Assembly: GCA_016204605.1 (NCBI GenBank)
Contig: JACQKK010000121.1
Location: 1-44,306 of the forward strand
Reading direction: 5' to 3'
Source: Candidatus Lambdaproteobacteria bacterium
GTDB taxonomy: Bacteria; SAR324; JACQKK01
Length of the DNA stretch: 44,306 nucleotides
Below the pieces are notes generated by a model. It was not told the DNA's origin and searched no databases. It saw only the letters and a program-made list of their open reading frames with translations. Every line of letters starts with the position of its first letter. Within the stretch, counting starts at the first letter, position 1. Position numbers and translations under genes: made by a program. Below are positions 1 to 7,317 of this stretch, piece after piece.

Positions 1-1
1 C

Positions 2-238
2 GAGCTGGCGCGGCTCTGGCACGACCTGGACACAACCGTGCCCGCCGCCATCGACGAGCTCGGATCGCTGCGCGCTGTCGCGCTCACGCTCGATACCGCG
101 CGCTGTCTCAAGGTGCCACAGGCCACCGGCCTGGCCCAACACCTCCTCGACGCCGCCGGCGTGCGCCTGCCCCAGGCCCTCCCCGCCCGCAGCACCCAGG
201 TAGCCACCCGCAAACCCCTCGCCGCCGGACGAAAATAG
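2..238 (+). CDS. C-terminal fragment of an unidentified protein, possibly a transposase
   Basis: This reading frame is open from the left edge of the window and ends at a TAG at 236-238, so only the last 78 residues are present and the real start lies outside. The fragment is rich in Leu, Ala and Arg, with a helix-like stretch ending in a Leu-Pro motif (AAGVRLPQALP) and a basic tail. That style resembles the end of IS1634/IS4-like DDE transposases, and a clearer IS1634-like remnant lies near 12.4 kb. No catalytic motif is included, so the family assignment is a guess. A GTG at 38 could act as an internal start, but uninterrupted coding back to base 2 makes a truncated gene more likely. Confidence 0.4.
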   Translation, partial: ELARLWHDLDTTVPAAIDELGSLRAVALTLDTARCLKVPQATGLAQHLLDAAGVRLPQALPARSTQVATRKPLAAGRK

Positions 239-578
239 CCTGTCACTTCCGCAGCTTATCCCTCCAAGTGCGCGCGCTTCGGGGTGGAAGATGTGTTTCG
301 AAACGAGCTCTCCGCGAAGATCCGCCTGCGGCACGTGCGTGTGGGCACGCGAGTCCAAGCTGCCGCCACCGGCAACGTTAGGCGCAGGGCAGCGCACCGG
401 CACCTCACCCCGCGCCGGCGAAAGCTCCAGCCCGATGATTGGCAGGAATTGGGCTGGAATTAAGTTAACGCCTATGCCCGCAAGGGGGGAGGGGGCAAGG
501 TTCCGTTGCGCCGTCGTGGCTGGTTCGATTGACGCTCCCACTGTGCAGCCCCGGCTGGCGCCGGGGCTGGATACGGGA
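239..578. other. Non-coding spacer between the left-edge fragment and rplC
   Basis: No convincing gene is seen in these 340 bases. The plus-strand open frames crossing it run into the antisense of rplC and have no family signature. The only structured element is the hairpin at 546-569 just beyond the rplC stop. There is no rplD-like sequence, which would normally follow rplC. Confidence 0.6.
546..569 (-). terminator. Hairpin downstream of rplC, possible terminator
   Basis: A perfect 10-bp inverted repeat (CAGCCCCGGC / GCCGGGGCTG) with a TGGC loop starts ten bases after the rplC stop codon on the minus strand. No T-tract follows, so this is either a terminator of non-canonical type or an RNA-stabilising 3' hairpin. 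The structure is directly visible; the function is inferred from position. Confidence 0.5.
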
Positions 579-1220
579 TCAGGCCTTCGCCGCCGCCACC
601 TTGCGCGCCTTGCGGATCTCCACGACGGCGCCGGTGTGGCTGGGGATGGCTCCGCGGATCAGGATCAGGTTCCGCTCCGGCACCAGCCGGGAGATCACGA
701 GGTTCTGGATGGTGACCCGGCGCGCGCCCTGATGGCCGGGCATGCGCTTGTTCTTGAACACGCGCCCCGGGAAGGTGCGGTTCCCGATCGAGCCCGGCCG
801 GCGGTGGAACCGCGAGCCGTGGGCCGCGGGGCCGCCGGCGAAGTGGTGGCGCTTGATGACGCCCTGGAAGCCCTTGCCCTTCGAGATGCCGATCACGTCC
901 ACCTTCTCGCCCACGGCGAACATGCTCAGGTCGAAGGTTTGGCCGGGCTGGACGGCCTCACCGGCGTCGGCGCGGAACTCCCGCAGCACCTTGGTGGGCG
1001 CGACGCCCTTGAAGTGGCCGCGGGTGGGCTTGTTGACGCGGTTCTCGTGGGTGATCGGGTCGAACCCCACCTGCACGGCATCGTAGCCGTCGTTGGCGGC
1101 GGTCTTGACCTGCACCACCGTGACCGGCCCCACCTCGACCACCGTGACCGGGATGCGCTCGCCGGTGGCGGTGAAAATCTGGGTCATGCCGAGCTTGCGA
1201 CCCACCATTCCGTTCAACAT
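579..1220 (-). CDS. rplC: 50S ribosomal protein L3
   Basis: L3 binds near the 3' end of 23S rRNA and is one of the first proteins assembled into the large subunit. The 213-residue product has the family start (MLNGMVGRKLGMTQIF), the central KGKGFQGVIKRHHFAGGPAAHGS segment and the RRPGSIGNRTFPGRVFKNKRMPGHQG signature. Histidine stands in the GHQG motif where enterobacterial L3 carries the glutamine methylated by PrmB, so that modification is not expected. The ATG at 1218-1220 has a GGAAGAG ribosome-binding site. The location is odd: L3 normally sits second in the S10 operon (rpsJ-rplC-rplD-rplW-rplB), but here rpsT is upstream and no ribosomal gene is downstream. It may be a relocated single copy or a second copy. 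Confidence 0.95.
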   Translation of the reverse strand: MLNGMVGRKLGMTQIFTATGERIPVTVVEVGPVTVVQVKTAANDGYDAVQVGFDPITHENRVNKPTRGHFKGVAPTKVLREFRADAGEAVQPGQTFDLSMFAVGEKVDVIGISKGKGFQGVIKRHHFAGGPAAHGSRFHRRPGSIGNRTFPGRVFKNKRMPGHQGARRVTIQNLVISRLVPERNLILIRGAIPSHTGAVVEIRKARKVAAAKA

Positions 1221-1296
1221 GGTCTCTTCCCGTCAAGGGTGAGGCCCCTCGGGCGGCCGGCGCGCGCAAAGAGCGGCGCGCAGCCAGCCCGCGGGC

Positions 1297-1566
1297 TCAC
1301 GCCGCCTGGAGCTTCTTCAGGGCCGCAAAGAGCCGCGACTTGCGGCGTGCGGCGTTGTTCCTGTGGATGACGCCTTTGGTCACGGCCCGATCGATGACCG
1401 CCTGGATCTGCTGGAAGCCCGCCTGCGCGCCGGGGATGTCCTTGGCGGCGAGGAGCTCGCGGTACTTCTTGAGCGCGGAGCGGAACGCCGAGCGCAGCGC
1501 GCGGTTGCGCAGCCGGCGCTTCAGGTTCTGCCGGGCCCGTTTGATCGCGGAAAGATGGATCGCCAT
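1297..1566 (-). CDS. rpsT: 30S ribosomal protein S20
   Basis: S20 is a small helical protein that binds 16S rRNA in the body of the small subunit. The 89-residue product is very basic, starts with MAIHLSAIKRARQNLKRRLRNRA and has the conserved VIDRAVTKGVIHRNNAARRKSRL segment. Its size fits the family (about 85-90 residues). The ATG is at 1564-1566. The gene lies 76 bp upstream of rplC in the same direction and may be co-transcribed with it. Its 5' side is an unusually long 265-bp spacer with a three-copy 20-bp tandem repeat. In E. coli S20 is controlled translationally through its leader; whether that holds here cannot be seen. Confidence 0.95.
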   Translation of the reverse strand: MAIHLSAIKRARQNLKRRLRNRALRSAFRSALKKYRELLAAKDIPGAQAGFQQIQAVIDRAVTKGVIHRNNAARRKSRLFAALKKLQAA

Positions 1567-1745
1567 GTCTCGACTCCTGCGCAGCGGGCGTCGGCCCGCC
1601 GTGTGGTTCATGCCGGTCGGTGAACGTCCCGCGGCGGCGGGAGTTCCGGTCTGCCGGGCGGCCGCGCCGCCCCCTGTGTTCACTCCATCGCCTTCATCAC
1701 ACTGGCCTTCAGCACGATCGCCTTCAGCACGGCACGGCCACCGCT

Positions 1746-1803
1746 TGGCGCGCCATGGCTCAGACTGGCGCGCCATGGCTCAGACTGGCGCGCCATGGCT
1801 CAG
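1746..1803. repeat. 20-bp tandem repeat, about 2.9 copies
   Basis: The unit TGGCGCGCCATGGCTCAGAC occurs at 1746-1765, 1766-1785 and, truncated, 1786-1803. Each unit contains two perfect palindromes, GGCGCGCC and CCATGG. The array lies between the yraN stop and rpsT, upstream of rpsT on the minus strand. A shorter local duplication (GCCTTCAGCACG, twice) lies just before it near 1700-1735. Copies are identical, so the expansion looks recent or is maintained. Confidence 0.9.
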
Positions 1804-1831
1804 CACAGCGTGGCCGCAGAACCGGATGGCC

Positions 1832-2185
1832 TCAGAACGCGTTGATCAGATGCTCGATGCTCCGCGTATGGCCGCCCAGCTCCACCGAAACCACATCGAA
1901 GCGCGGCTGGAGCGCCAGCTCCGGATGCTCCGCGCAGTAGAGCGCGCCCAGTTGCCGCAGCTTCTCCCGCTTGCGCGCCGTCACGGACAGGCTCGGGTGC
2001 AGCGGCGCCCCGGCCGTCCGGGTCTTGACCTCGACGAACACCAGGTAGCCGTCGTGGGTCGCCACCAGGTCGATCTCGCCCCGCGCGCGGCGGAAGTTGC
2101 GCGCGCGGATCGCATACCCCTGGCGCTCGAGGAACCGGGCGGCCAGCCCTTCGCCCCGCCGCCCCAGCTCCGCTTTCGCGTTCAC
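1832..2185 (-). CDS. yraN: YraN family putative endonuclease (UPF0102)
   Basis: The product is 117 residues, the usual YraN length. The core RRARGEIDLVATHDGYLVFVEVKTR has the E-x-D...E-x-K pattern of the restriction-endonuclease/Holliday-junction-resolvase-like fold, preceded by the family start GRRGEGLAARFLERQGY. The cellular role is not well established. The GTG start at 2183-2185 overlaps the rnhB stop (GTGA), indicating translational coupling. Starting further upstream would only read rnhB in another frame. It closes the rpsP-rimM-trmD-rplS-rnhB-yraN run, a common order in bacteria. Confidence 0.88.
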   Translation of the reverse strand: MNAKAELGRRGEGLAARFLERQGYAIRARNFRRARGEIDLVATHDGYLVFVEVKTRTAGAPLHPSLSVTARKREKLRQLGALYCAEHPELALQPRFDVVSVELGGHTRSIEHLINAF

Positions 2186-2784
2186 GCCGGCGCCCTCACC
2201 CGGAAGCTGCGCCGGTGGATGGGGCTCGCTCCGAGCCTCGCCAGCGCCTCCCGATGGGCCTCGGTGCCGTAGCCCTTGTGGCGCTCGAAGCCCCAGCCGG
2301 GATACCGCCGCGCATAGGCGCCCATGATCCGGTCGCGCACCACCTTGGCCAGGATCGAGGCCGCCGCGATCGAGTTCGAGCGGGCGTCGCCCGCCACCAC
2401 GGCCCGGGCCGGCAGTGCCAGCCGCGGCAGAGTGTTGCCGTCCACCAGCACGCAATCGGGGGCGGGCCGCAGGCTGGCGATGGCCCGCGCCATCCCGGCG
2501 AGCGTGGCCCGCAGGATGTTCACCCGATCGATCTCCGCCGGCATCACCGCGGTGATGCGCCAGGCGATGGCCCGGCGCCGAATCTCCGGGAACAGCCGCT
2601 CCCGCTGCGCGGGGGCCAGCTTCTTCGAATCGTTAAGCCGCAACTCGGGCGGCCACTCGGGCGGGAGCACCACCGCCGCCACCACCACCGGCCCGGCGAG
2701 GGGTCCCCGCCCGGCTTCGTCCACGCCCGCGACCAGCCGGTAGCCCTGCGCCCAGAGCTCCCGTTCCAGCCGGAAATCAGGCAT
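2182..2784 (-). CDS. rnhB: Ribonuclease HII
   Basis: RNase HII cuts the RNA strand of RNA/DNA hybrids and initiates removal of single ribonucleotides misincorporated in DNA. The 200-residue product has the family start GVDEAGRGPLAGPVVVAAVVL, with acidic metal-binding residues D22 and E23, then D115 (VDGN) and D133 (GDARSNSIAAASILAKV), and the C-terminal GYGTEAHREALARLG segment that contacts substrate. The length is normal. The start overlaps the last codons of rplS by 8 bases, and its stop overlaps the GTG of yraN, so the three genes are probably co-translated. Confidence 0.95.
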   Translation of the reverse strand: MPDFRLERELWAQGYRLVAGVDEAGRGPLAGPVVVAAVVLPPEWPPELRLNDSKKLAPAQRERLFPEIRRRAIAWRITAVMPAEIDRVNILRATLAGMARAIASLRPAPDCVLVDGNTLPRLALPARAVVAGDARSNSIAAASILAKVVRDRIMGAYARRYPGWGFERHKGYGTEAHREALARLGASPIHRRSFRVRAPA

Positions 2785-3136
2785 TCACCAGTTCCCGCAG
2801 GCGTGCCTTCTTGCCGCGCAGTTGGCGCAGGTAGTAGAGCTTGGCCCGCCGCACCTTGCCGCGCCGCAGCACCTCGACGCTTTCGATCAGCGGCGAGTGG
2901 GTAGGGAAGATGCGCTCCACGCCGAAGCCCTGGGTGACCTTGCGCACGGTGAAGGTCGAGGTCAGGTGGCTCTGGCCGTCGTGCCGGCGGATCAGCACGC
3001 CGGCGAACGCCTGCACGCGCTCCTTCTCGCCTTCGCGGATGCGGTAGTTGACCTTGACCTGGGCGCCGATGGCCAGCTCCGGCAGGCCCTTGCGCAACTC
3101 CGCCGCTTCCAGCCATTCGATCTGCTGTCGCCTCAT
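2777..3136 (-). CDS. rplS: 50S ribosomal protein L19
   Basis: L19 sits at the interface of the 30S and 50S subunits. The 119-residue product has the conserved IREGEKERVQAFAGVLIRR and the FGVERIFPTHSPLIESVEVLRRGKVRRAKLYYLR block, which covers most of the family profile. The ATG at 3134-3136 is chosen because it gives the normal length and has an upstream GGAG; an earlier in-frame start would add a 44-residue low-complexity extension. It follows trmD by 128 bp and overlaps rnhB, the classic rpsP-rimM-trmD-rplS arrangement. Confidence 0.96.
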   Translation of the reverse strand: MRRQQIEWLEAAELRKGLPELAIGAQVKVNYRIREGEKERVQAFAGVLIRRHDGQSHLTSTFTVRKVTQGFGVERIFPTHSPLIESVEVLRRGKVRRAKLYYLRQLRGKKARLRELVNA

Positions 3137-3264
3137 CTCTCCACCACTCCACGTCGGTAGGTCATCGCATCGGCGGTGTGCGCCGGCGGGTGCGGGGGCT
3201 GCCCCCCTCGCGCCCGGGTTCGTTGGCCCTGGCCTGTGTGCACGGCCGCAGTTGCTCGCGGCCG

Positions 3265-4059
3265 TCATTCCGCTTCCGGATCGTCCGCCGCAGCCCGCCT
3301 GCCCTGCCCCGTGGGCGGATGCCGCGCCGAGCCGTCTGGCGCCAGCGGCTCCCGCGGCGGCGGCTCCGGCCTCAGCAGATCGGGTCGGCGGCGCGCCGTG
3401 CGGGCCTGGGCCTGCTCCTGACGCCAGCGGGCGATCCGGCCATGGTCGCCCGAGAGCAGCACCTCGGGTACCGCCATCCCCTCGAAGGTCGGGGGACGCG
3501 TGTAGTGCGGGTATTCGAGCAGCCCGCCCGCGAACGATTCCTCGCTGCGCGACTCCGCATTGCCGAGCACGCCCGGCACCAGCCGGGCCACGGCCTCGAT
3601 CACGATCATGGCGACCGCCTCGCCGCCCAGGGCCACGTAGTCGCCACCCGAGAGCTCCTCATCCGCGAGGCCCAGCCGGATGCGCTCGTCGAAGCCCTCG
3701 TAGCGCCCGCAGATCAGCAGCAGCGCCTCCTTCCGCTGTGCCAGCGCCTCGGCCTTGGCCTGGCGGAAGGGCTCGCCCTGCGGGCTGACGAGGATCTTCC
3801 ACAGCCGCCGGCCCTCGCGCGCGTGCAGCGCCTCGCGCTCCCGCACCGCGGCGAAGATGGGCTCGGGCCGCAGCACCATACCCGGACCGCCGCCGTAGGG
3901 CACGTCGTCCACCAGCCGATGGCGCCCCAGCCCGTGCTCGCGGAAGCTGACCGGCTCCACGGCCAGTAGCCCGCGCTGGATCGCCTTGCCCAGCACGCCC
4001 TCGGCCAGGAACGGCCCGAACAGCGCGGGGAACAGGGTCAGCACGTCGAAGCGCAGCAT
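3265..4059 (-). CDS. trmD: tRNA (guanine-N1)-methyltransferase
   Basis: TrmD methylates G37 next to the anticodon of certain tRNAs using S-adenosylmethionine and so prevents frameshifting. The protein (264 residues) starts MLRFDVLTLFPALFGPF and has the SPOUT-class trefoil-knot region: LLICGRYEGFDERI, EELSGGDYVALGGEAVAMIVIEAVARLVPGVLG, and then RPPTFEGMAVPEVLLSGDH. The C-terminal 40 residues are Pro/Arg/Ala-rich and poorly conserved. A GTG three codons upstream (4068) is an alternative start; the ATG at 4059 was chosen because it matches the usual family N-terminus. Confidence 0.95.
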   Translation of the reverse strand: MLRFDVLTLFPALFGPFLAEGVLGKAIQRGLLAVEPVSFREHGLGRHRLVDDVPYGGGPGMVLRPEPIFAAVREREALHAREGRRLWKILVSPQGEPFRQAKAEALAQRKEALLLICGRYEGFDERIRLGLADEELSGGDYVALGGEAVAMIVIEAVARLVPGVLGNAESRSEESFAGGLLEYPHYTRPPTFEGMAVPEVLLSGDHGRIARWRQEQAQARTARRRPDLLRPEPPPREPLAPDGSARHPPTGQGRRAAADDPEAE

Positions 4060-4107
4060 AATGGCCACGCCGGGCTCAGGCCCGCGCCCTGCGGTTCACG
4101 GTGCGGT

Positions 4108-4632
4108 TCACGGCTGGAGCAGGCCGGGCGGGGGGTCGATCACGATGCGCTTGCGCGCCTGGTCCACCTCCCGGATCACCTCGCCCACCATCGGCACCAG
4201 CACCGCTCCGTCCTGCGAGACGATGCGCAGCATGTCGTACGCGCCCGTCTCCACCACTTCTGCGACCTCGCCCACGGGCACGCCCGCGAGCGTTTCCACC
4301 GCACAGCCGATCAGCTCGTCGACGAAGTACTGGTCCGCCTCCAGCGGCGCCAGCCGATCCCGTTCGACCAGCAGTTCCGCGCCGACCAGCCGCTCCGCCG
4401 CATCACGGTCCGGCACCCCCTCGAGCGCCACGATCCACAGGCCGTTGCCGTCCCGGATGCGGCTGACCTGGTGGGCCTCCAGCCCATGACGCGAATCCAC
4501 GTACAGCTCGGTCAGGCTCGCGAGGAAGCCCGGCGCATCGCTGAGCGACGCCACCCGCAACTCGCCCTTGAGGCCGTGGGCCCGCACGACCTTGCCCACG
4601 CACACCAGCCGCTCGCGGTCGATCAACGCCAT
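4108..4632 (-). CDS. rimM: Ribosome maturation factor RimM
   Basis: RimM helps mature the 3' (head) domain of 16S rRNA and binds ribosomal protein S19. The 174-residue product has the N-terminal RimM barrel motif VGKVVRAHGLKGELRV (residues about 12-27), followed by the PRC-barrel-like C-terminal half with YFVDELIGCAVETLAGVPVGEVAEVVETGAYDMLRI and the ending VPMVGEVIREVD...IVIDPPPGLL. The length is typical. It lies between rpsP and trmD in the conserved operon, with 48-bp gaps on both sides. Confidence 0.95.
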   Translation of the reverse strand: MALIDRERLVCVGKVVRAHGLKGELRVASLSDAPGFLASLTELYVDSRHGLEAHQVSRIRDGNGLWIVALEGVPDRDAAERLVGAELLVERDRLAPLEADQYFVDELIGCAVETLAGVPVGEVAEVVETGAYDMLRIVSQDGAVLVPMVGEVIREVDQARKRIVIDPPPGLLQP

Positions 4633-4680
4633 GGGCCCGTCATAGCCATGGGCAAATGCGCCGCCGCCGTGCCGGCGCGC

Positions 4681-5019
4681 CTAAGCCTGCCCGCCCGCTG
4701 CCGCCGCAGGAGTCTCCCCGCCCGCTGCCGCCGCAGGAGTCTCCCCGCCCGCTGCCGCCGCGGGCGTGGTGCCCGCCACCTCGATGCCGTGCAGGATCAG
4801 GAGCTTGCGCACGCGATCGCTGGGCAGCGCGCCCGCCGCGAGCCAGTACCGGGCCCGCTCGGTATCCACCGTGGACTTGTTCTCCTTCAGCAGCGGGTCG
4901 TAGCTGCCGATCCGCTCCACGAACCGCCCGTCGCGCGGCGCGGTGAGCGCAGAGACCACGATGCGGAAGAAGGGGCGCTTCTTGGTGCCACCCCGTGCCA
5001 ATCGAATCCGAGTCGCCAA
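4681..5019 (-). CDS. rpsP: 30S ribosomal protein S16 with a repeat tail
   Basis: S16 is needed for 30S assembly. The core (residues 1-80) has the family start xATRIRLARGGTKKRPFFRIVV and the RIGSYDPL segment. The proper start appears to be the TTG at 5017-5019: it gives the usual N-terminus and is preceded by GAGGAG seven bases upstream, whereas the next in-frame ATG adds eight unusual residues. After about residue 85 a low-complexity tail of three AAAAGGETP-like units is encoded by a 27-bp tandem repeat; S16 often has a variable tail, but a perfect repeat is less usual. It is the first gene of the rpsP-rimM-trmD-rplS cluster, 61 bp downstream of ffh. Confidence 0.95.
   Translation of the reverse strand: MATRIRLARGGTKKRPFFRIVVSALTAPRDGRFVERIGSYDPLLKENKSTVDTERARYWLAAGALPSDRVRKLLILHGIEVAGTTPAAAAGGETPAAAAGGETPAAAAGGQA
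4689..4761. repeat. 27-bp in-frame tandem repeat in the rpsP tail
   Basis: The 27-base unit is seen at 4689-4715 (one mismatch), 4716-4742 and partially at 4743-4761. Being nine codons long, it adds or removes whole AAAAGGETP units without changing frame, so its copy number can vary among strains without breaking S16. Confidence 0.88.
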
Positions 5020-5080
5020 CCGGTTTCTCCTCTGGTCGAACACCCGCGCTGCGCTGCCTGAGCCGCCGCCCCGAGCGGAG

Positions 5081-6439
5081 TCAGTTCAGGACGCCGCCGC
5101 GGGGGCGCGCCTCCCCGCCCTGCATCATCTGCATGAGCTGCTCGGCGCCGCCCGTGGTGGTGATCCGCTTCATCATCTTGCGCATCTGGGCAAACTGCTT
5201 GAGCAGCCGGTGCACGTCGGCCGGCTTGGTGCCGCTGCCCCTGGCGATGCGCTTCTGCCGCGCGGCGTTGACGATGTGGAAGTTCTCCCGCTCGCGCGGT
5301 GTCATCGAGCAGATGATGGCCTCGACGCGCACCAGCTCGCGCTCGTCCATCCTGGTGTTCTTGAGCGCGGCGCCCATGCCGGGGATCATCTCCATCAGGT
5401 CCTTCATGGGCCCCAGCTTGCGCAGCGCCCGGATCTGATCGAGGAAGTCCGCCAGCGTGAACTCGTTGCGGCTCAGCTTGCGCTGGAGCTCGAGCGCCTG
5501 GGACTGGTCATAGGTCTGCTGGGCCTTCTCGATCAGCGTGATCAGGTCGCCCATCCCCAGGATGCGCGACGCCACCCGCTCGGGGTGGAAGCGTTCCAGG
5601 TTGTCGAGCTTCTCCCCCACCGCCATGAACTTGATCGGCAGCCGCGTGACGGCGCGGAGGGCGAGCGCGGCGCCGCCGCGCGCATCGCCGTCCATCTTGG
5701 TGAGGATGTGGCCGGTCAGCCCGAGCCGGCGGTGGAACGCCTCGGCCGTGTTCACGGCATCCTGGCCGCTCATGCCATCGGCGATGAACAGCATCTCGCG
5801 CGGGTGGACGGCGGCCTTGACCCGCTCCAGCTCGGCCATCATCTCCTCGTCGATCGCGAGGCGTCCCGCCGTATCGAGCAGCACCACGTCGGCCCCGGCG
5901 GCGCGGGCCGCGTCGAGCGCGTCCCGCGCGATGCGCACCGGCTCCATCTCCGGGGTCGCGGGGAAGCACGGCACGTCCAGCGCCCGCGCGAGCGTGGCGA
6001 GCTGATCGATGGCCGCCGGCCGGTAGATATCGGCCGGCACCAGGTAGGGCCGCTTGCCCTCGCCCTGGAGGTACTTGGCCAGCTTGCCCGCGGTCGAGGT
6101 CTTCCCGGAGCCCTGCAAGCCGACCAGCATCACCACCGCCGGCGGCAGCCCCGCCAGCCGCAGCGCCTCGTGCTCGCTGCCCATCAGCCGGGTCAGCTCG
6201 TCGCTCACCAGCTTGATGAAGTGCTGGCCGGGCGTGAGCCCGCCCGGCACCGGCTCGCCCAGCACGCGGCCCTTCACCGTCTCCAGGAACTCGCGCGCGA
6301 CGCGGACGTTGACGTCCGCCTCGAGCAGCGCCGTCCGCACGTCCTGCAGCGCGGAGTCGATATTGGCCGCGCTCAGGCGGCCGCTGCCCTGCACGCGCCG
6401 CAGGGCGGCGGTCATCTTCTCGGTCAGGGCTTCGAACAT
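5081..6439 (-). CDS. ffh: Signal recognition particle protein Ffh
   Basis: Ffh is the SRP54-type GTPase that, with SRP RNA, delivers ribosomes making membrane proteins to FtsY. The 452-residue product has the N domain, the G domain with G1 GLQGSGKTS (107-115), DTAGR (189-193) and TKMDGDARGG (from 247), and the methionine-rich M domain with MGDLITLIEKAQ, MKDLMEMIPGMG and a terminal MMKRI...LMQMMQGG. All family landmarks are present. A well-formed minus-strand promoter (6519-6547) lies 80 bp upstream. It heads the ribosomal block ending in yraN; its RNA partner is at 21463-21553 in this window. Confidence 0.97.
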   Translation of the reverse strand: MFEALTEKMTAALRRVQGSGRLSAANIDSALQDVRTALLEADVNVRVAREFLETVKGRVLGEPVPGGLTPGQHFIKLVSDELTRLMGSEHEALRLAGLPPAVVMLVGLQGSGKTSTAGKLAKYLQGEGKRPYLVPADIYRPAAIDQLATLARALDVPCFPATPEMEPVRIARDALDAARAAGADVVLLDTAGRLAIDEEMMAELERVKAAVHPREMLFIADGMSGQDAVNTAEAFHRRLGLTGHILTKMDGDARGGAALALRAVTRLPIKFMAVGEKLDNLERFHPERVASRILGMGDLITLIEKAQQTYDQSQALELQRKLSRNEFTLADFLDQIRALRKLGPMKDLMEMIPGMGAALKNTRMDERELVRVEAIICSMTPRERENFHIVNAARQKRIARGSGTKPADVHRLLKQFAQMRKMMKRITTTGGAEQLMQMMQGGEARPRGGVLN

Positions 6440-6518
6440 GGCTGTGCCTGAAACAGGGCCCAAACAGGGCCCAAAACATAGCTTGCCCTGCAACGCTGCG
6501 GACCACTCCGAACAGCAA

Positions 6519-6547
6519 AAAATAGGGCACGCCCCGTCGGTTGTCAA
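6519..6547 (-). promoter_or_regulatory. Sigma-70-type promoter of ffh
   Basis: Read on the minus strand, TTGACA (6542-6547, a perfect -35 consensus) is followed after exactly 17 bases by TATTTT (6519-6524). It points toward ffh, about 80 bp away. Its -35 box directly touches the -35 box of the divergent efp promoter. Confidence 0.72.
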
Positions 6548-6576
6548 TTGATTTTTCGGTGGGAACTCCCGATAAT
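6548..6576 (+). promoter_or_regulatory. Sigma-70-type promoter of efp
   Basis: TTGATT (6548-6553) is followed after exactly 17 bases by GATAAT (6571-6576), pointing toward efp. The local sequence is markedly A+T-richer than its surroundings, as expected for a promoter. It abuts the divergent ffh promoter with no base between the two -35 hexamers. Confidence 0.7.
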
Positions 6577-6732
6577 ACGCGCGTTTTACAGGGGCGGTCG
6601 CCGGGAGATCGGCACGGGAAGGCGGGCGAGCGCCCGCACCGGACCGCAAGCCGGGGGTACCCGCAGCGGGGTCGGAACGCTTCCCACACCATCGGCGGGG
6701 CATGACGCCCCCGCACCATTCGAGGACCTCCG

Positions 6733-7296
6733 GTGTACGACACATCGCAAATCCGCAAGGGCTTGAAGATCGAGATCGATGGCGAGCCGTACAACGTCGT
6801 CGATTTCCAGTTCGTCAAGCCCGGCAAAGGCAACGCCTTCACCCGCACCAAGATCAAGAATCTGATGACGGGAGCCGTCCTCGAGAAGACCTACCGCACG
6901 GGCGAAAAGCTCCAGGAAGCCGAGCTCGACGAGCGCCAGATGCAGTACCTCTACCACGACGACGGCGGCTACCACTTCATGGATCAGCACTCCTACGAGC
7001 AGATGGCGATCCAGCCCGAAGTGATCGGCGACGACAAGGACTTCCTGTTGGAAAACCTGGTGGTGCCGGTGCTGCTGTTCAAGGGCCGGCCGGTGAGCCT
7101 CACCCTGCCCAACTTCGTCAACCTCGAGGTGGTGGAAACGGAGCCCGGGCTGAGGGGCGATACCGTCTCGGGCGCCCGCAAGGCCGCGAAGATGAGCACC
7201 GGCGCCGTGATCCAGGTGCCGCTGTTCATCGAGCGCGGCGACAAGCTGCGCATCGATACCCGCACCCGCGACTACGTGGAGCGGGTGAAGGGCTGA
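6733..7296 (+). CDS. efp: Translation elongation factor P
   Basis: EF-P relieves ribosome stalling at polyproline stretches. The 187-residue product has the KOW-like N-domain with the loop FVKPGKGNAF, where K32 corresponds to the lysine that EpmA beta-lysylates in E. coli, then two OB-fold domains (LENLVVPVLLFKGRPVSLTLPNFVNLEVVET and GAVIQVPLFIERGDKLRIDTRTRDYVERV). It starts with GTG at 6733, preceded by a GAGGA ribosome-binding site. The lysine at the loop tip, rather than arginine (EarP type), agrees with the adjacent epmA 21 bp downstream, so the two form an operon. Confidence 0.96.
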   Translation: MYDTSQIRKGLKIEIDGEPYNVVDFQFVKPGKGNAFTRTKIKNLMTGAVLEKTYRTGEKLQEAELDERQMQYLYHDDGGYHFMDQHSYEQMAIQPEVIGDDKDFLLENLVVPVLLFKGRPVSLTLPNFVNLEVVETEPGLRGDTVSGARKAAKMSTGAVIQVPLFIERGDKLRIDTRTRDYVERVKG

Positions 7297-7317
7297 GCGG
7301 CCCCCGCCCGCCTTTCC

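Noticed and set aside
4943-6451. Plus-strand open frame of about 500 codons opposite ffh and rpsP
   Set aside because: A composition shadow of ffh; no motif of its own.
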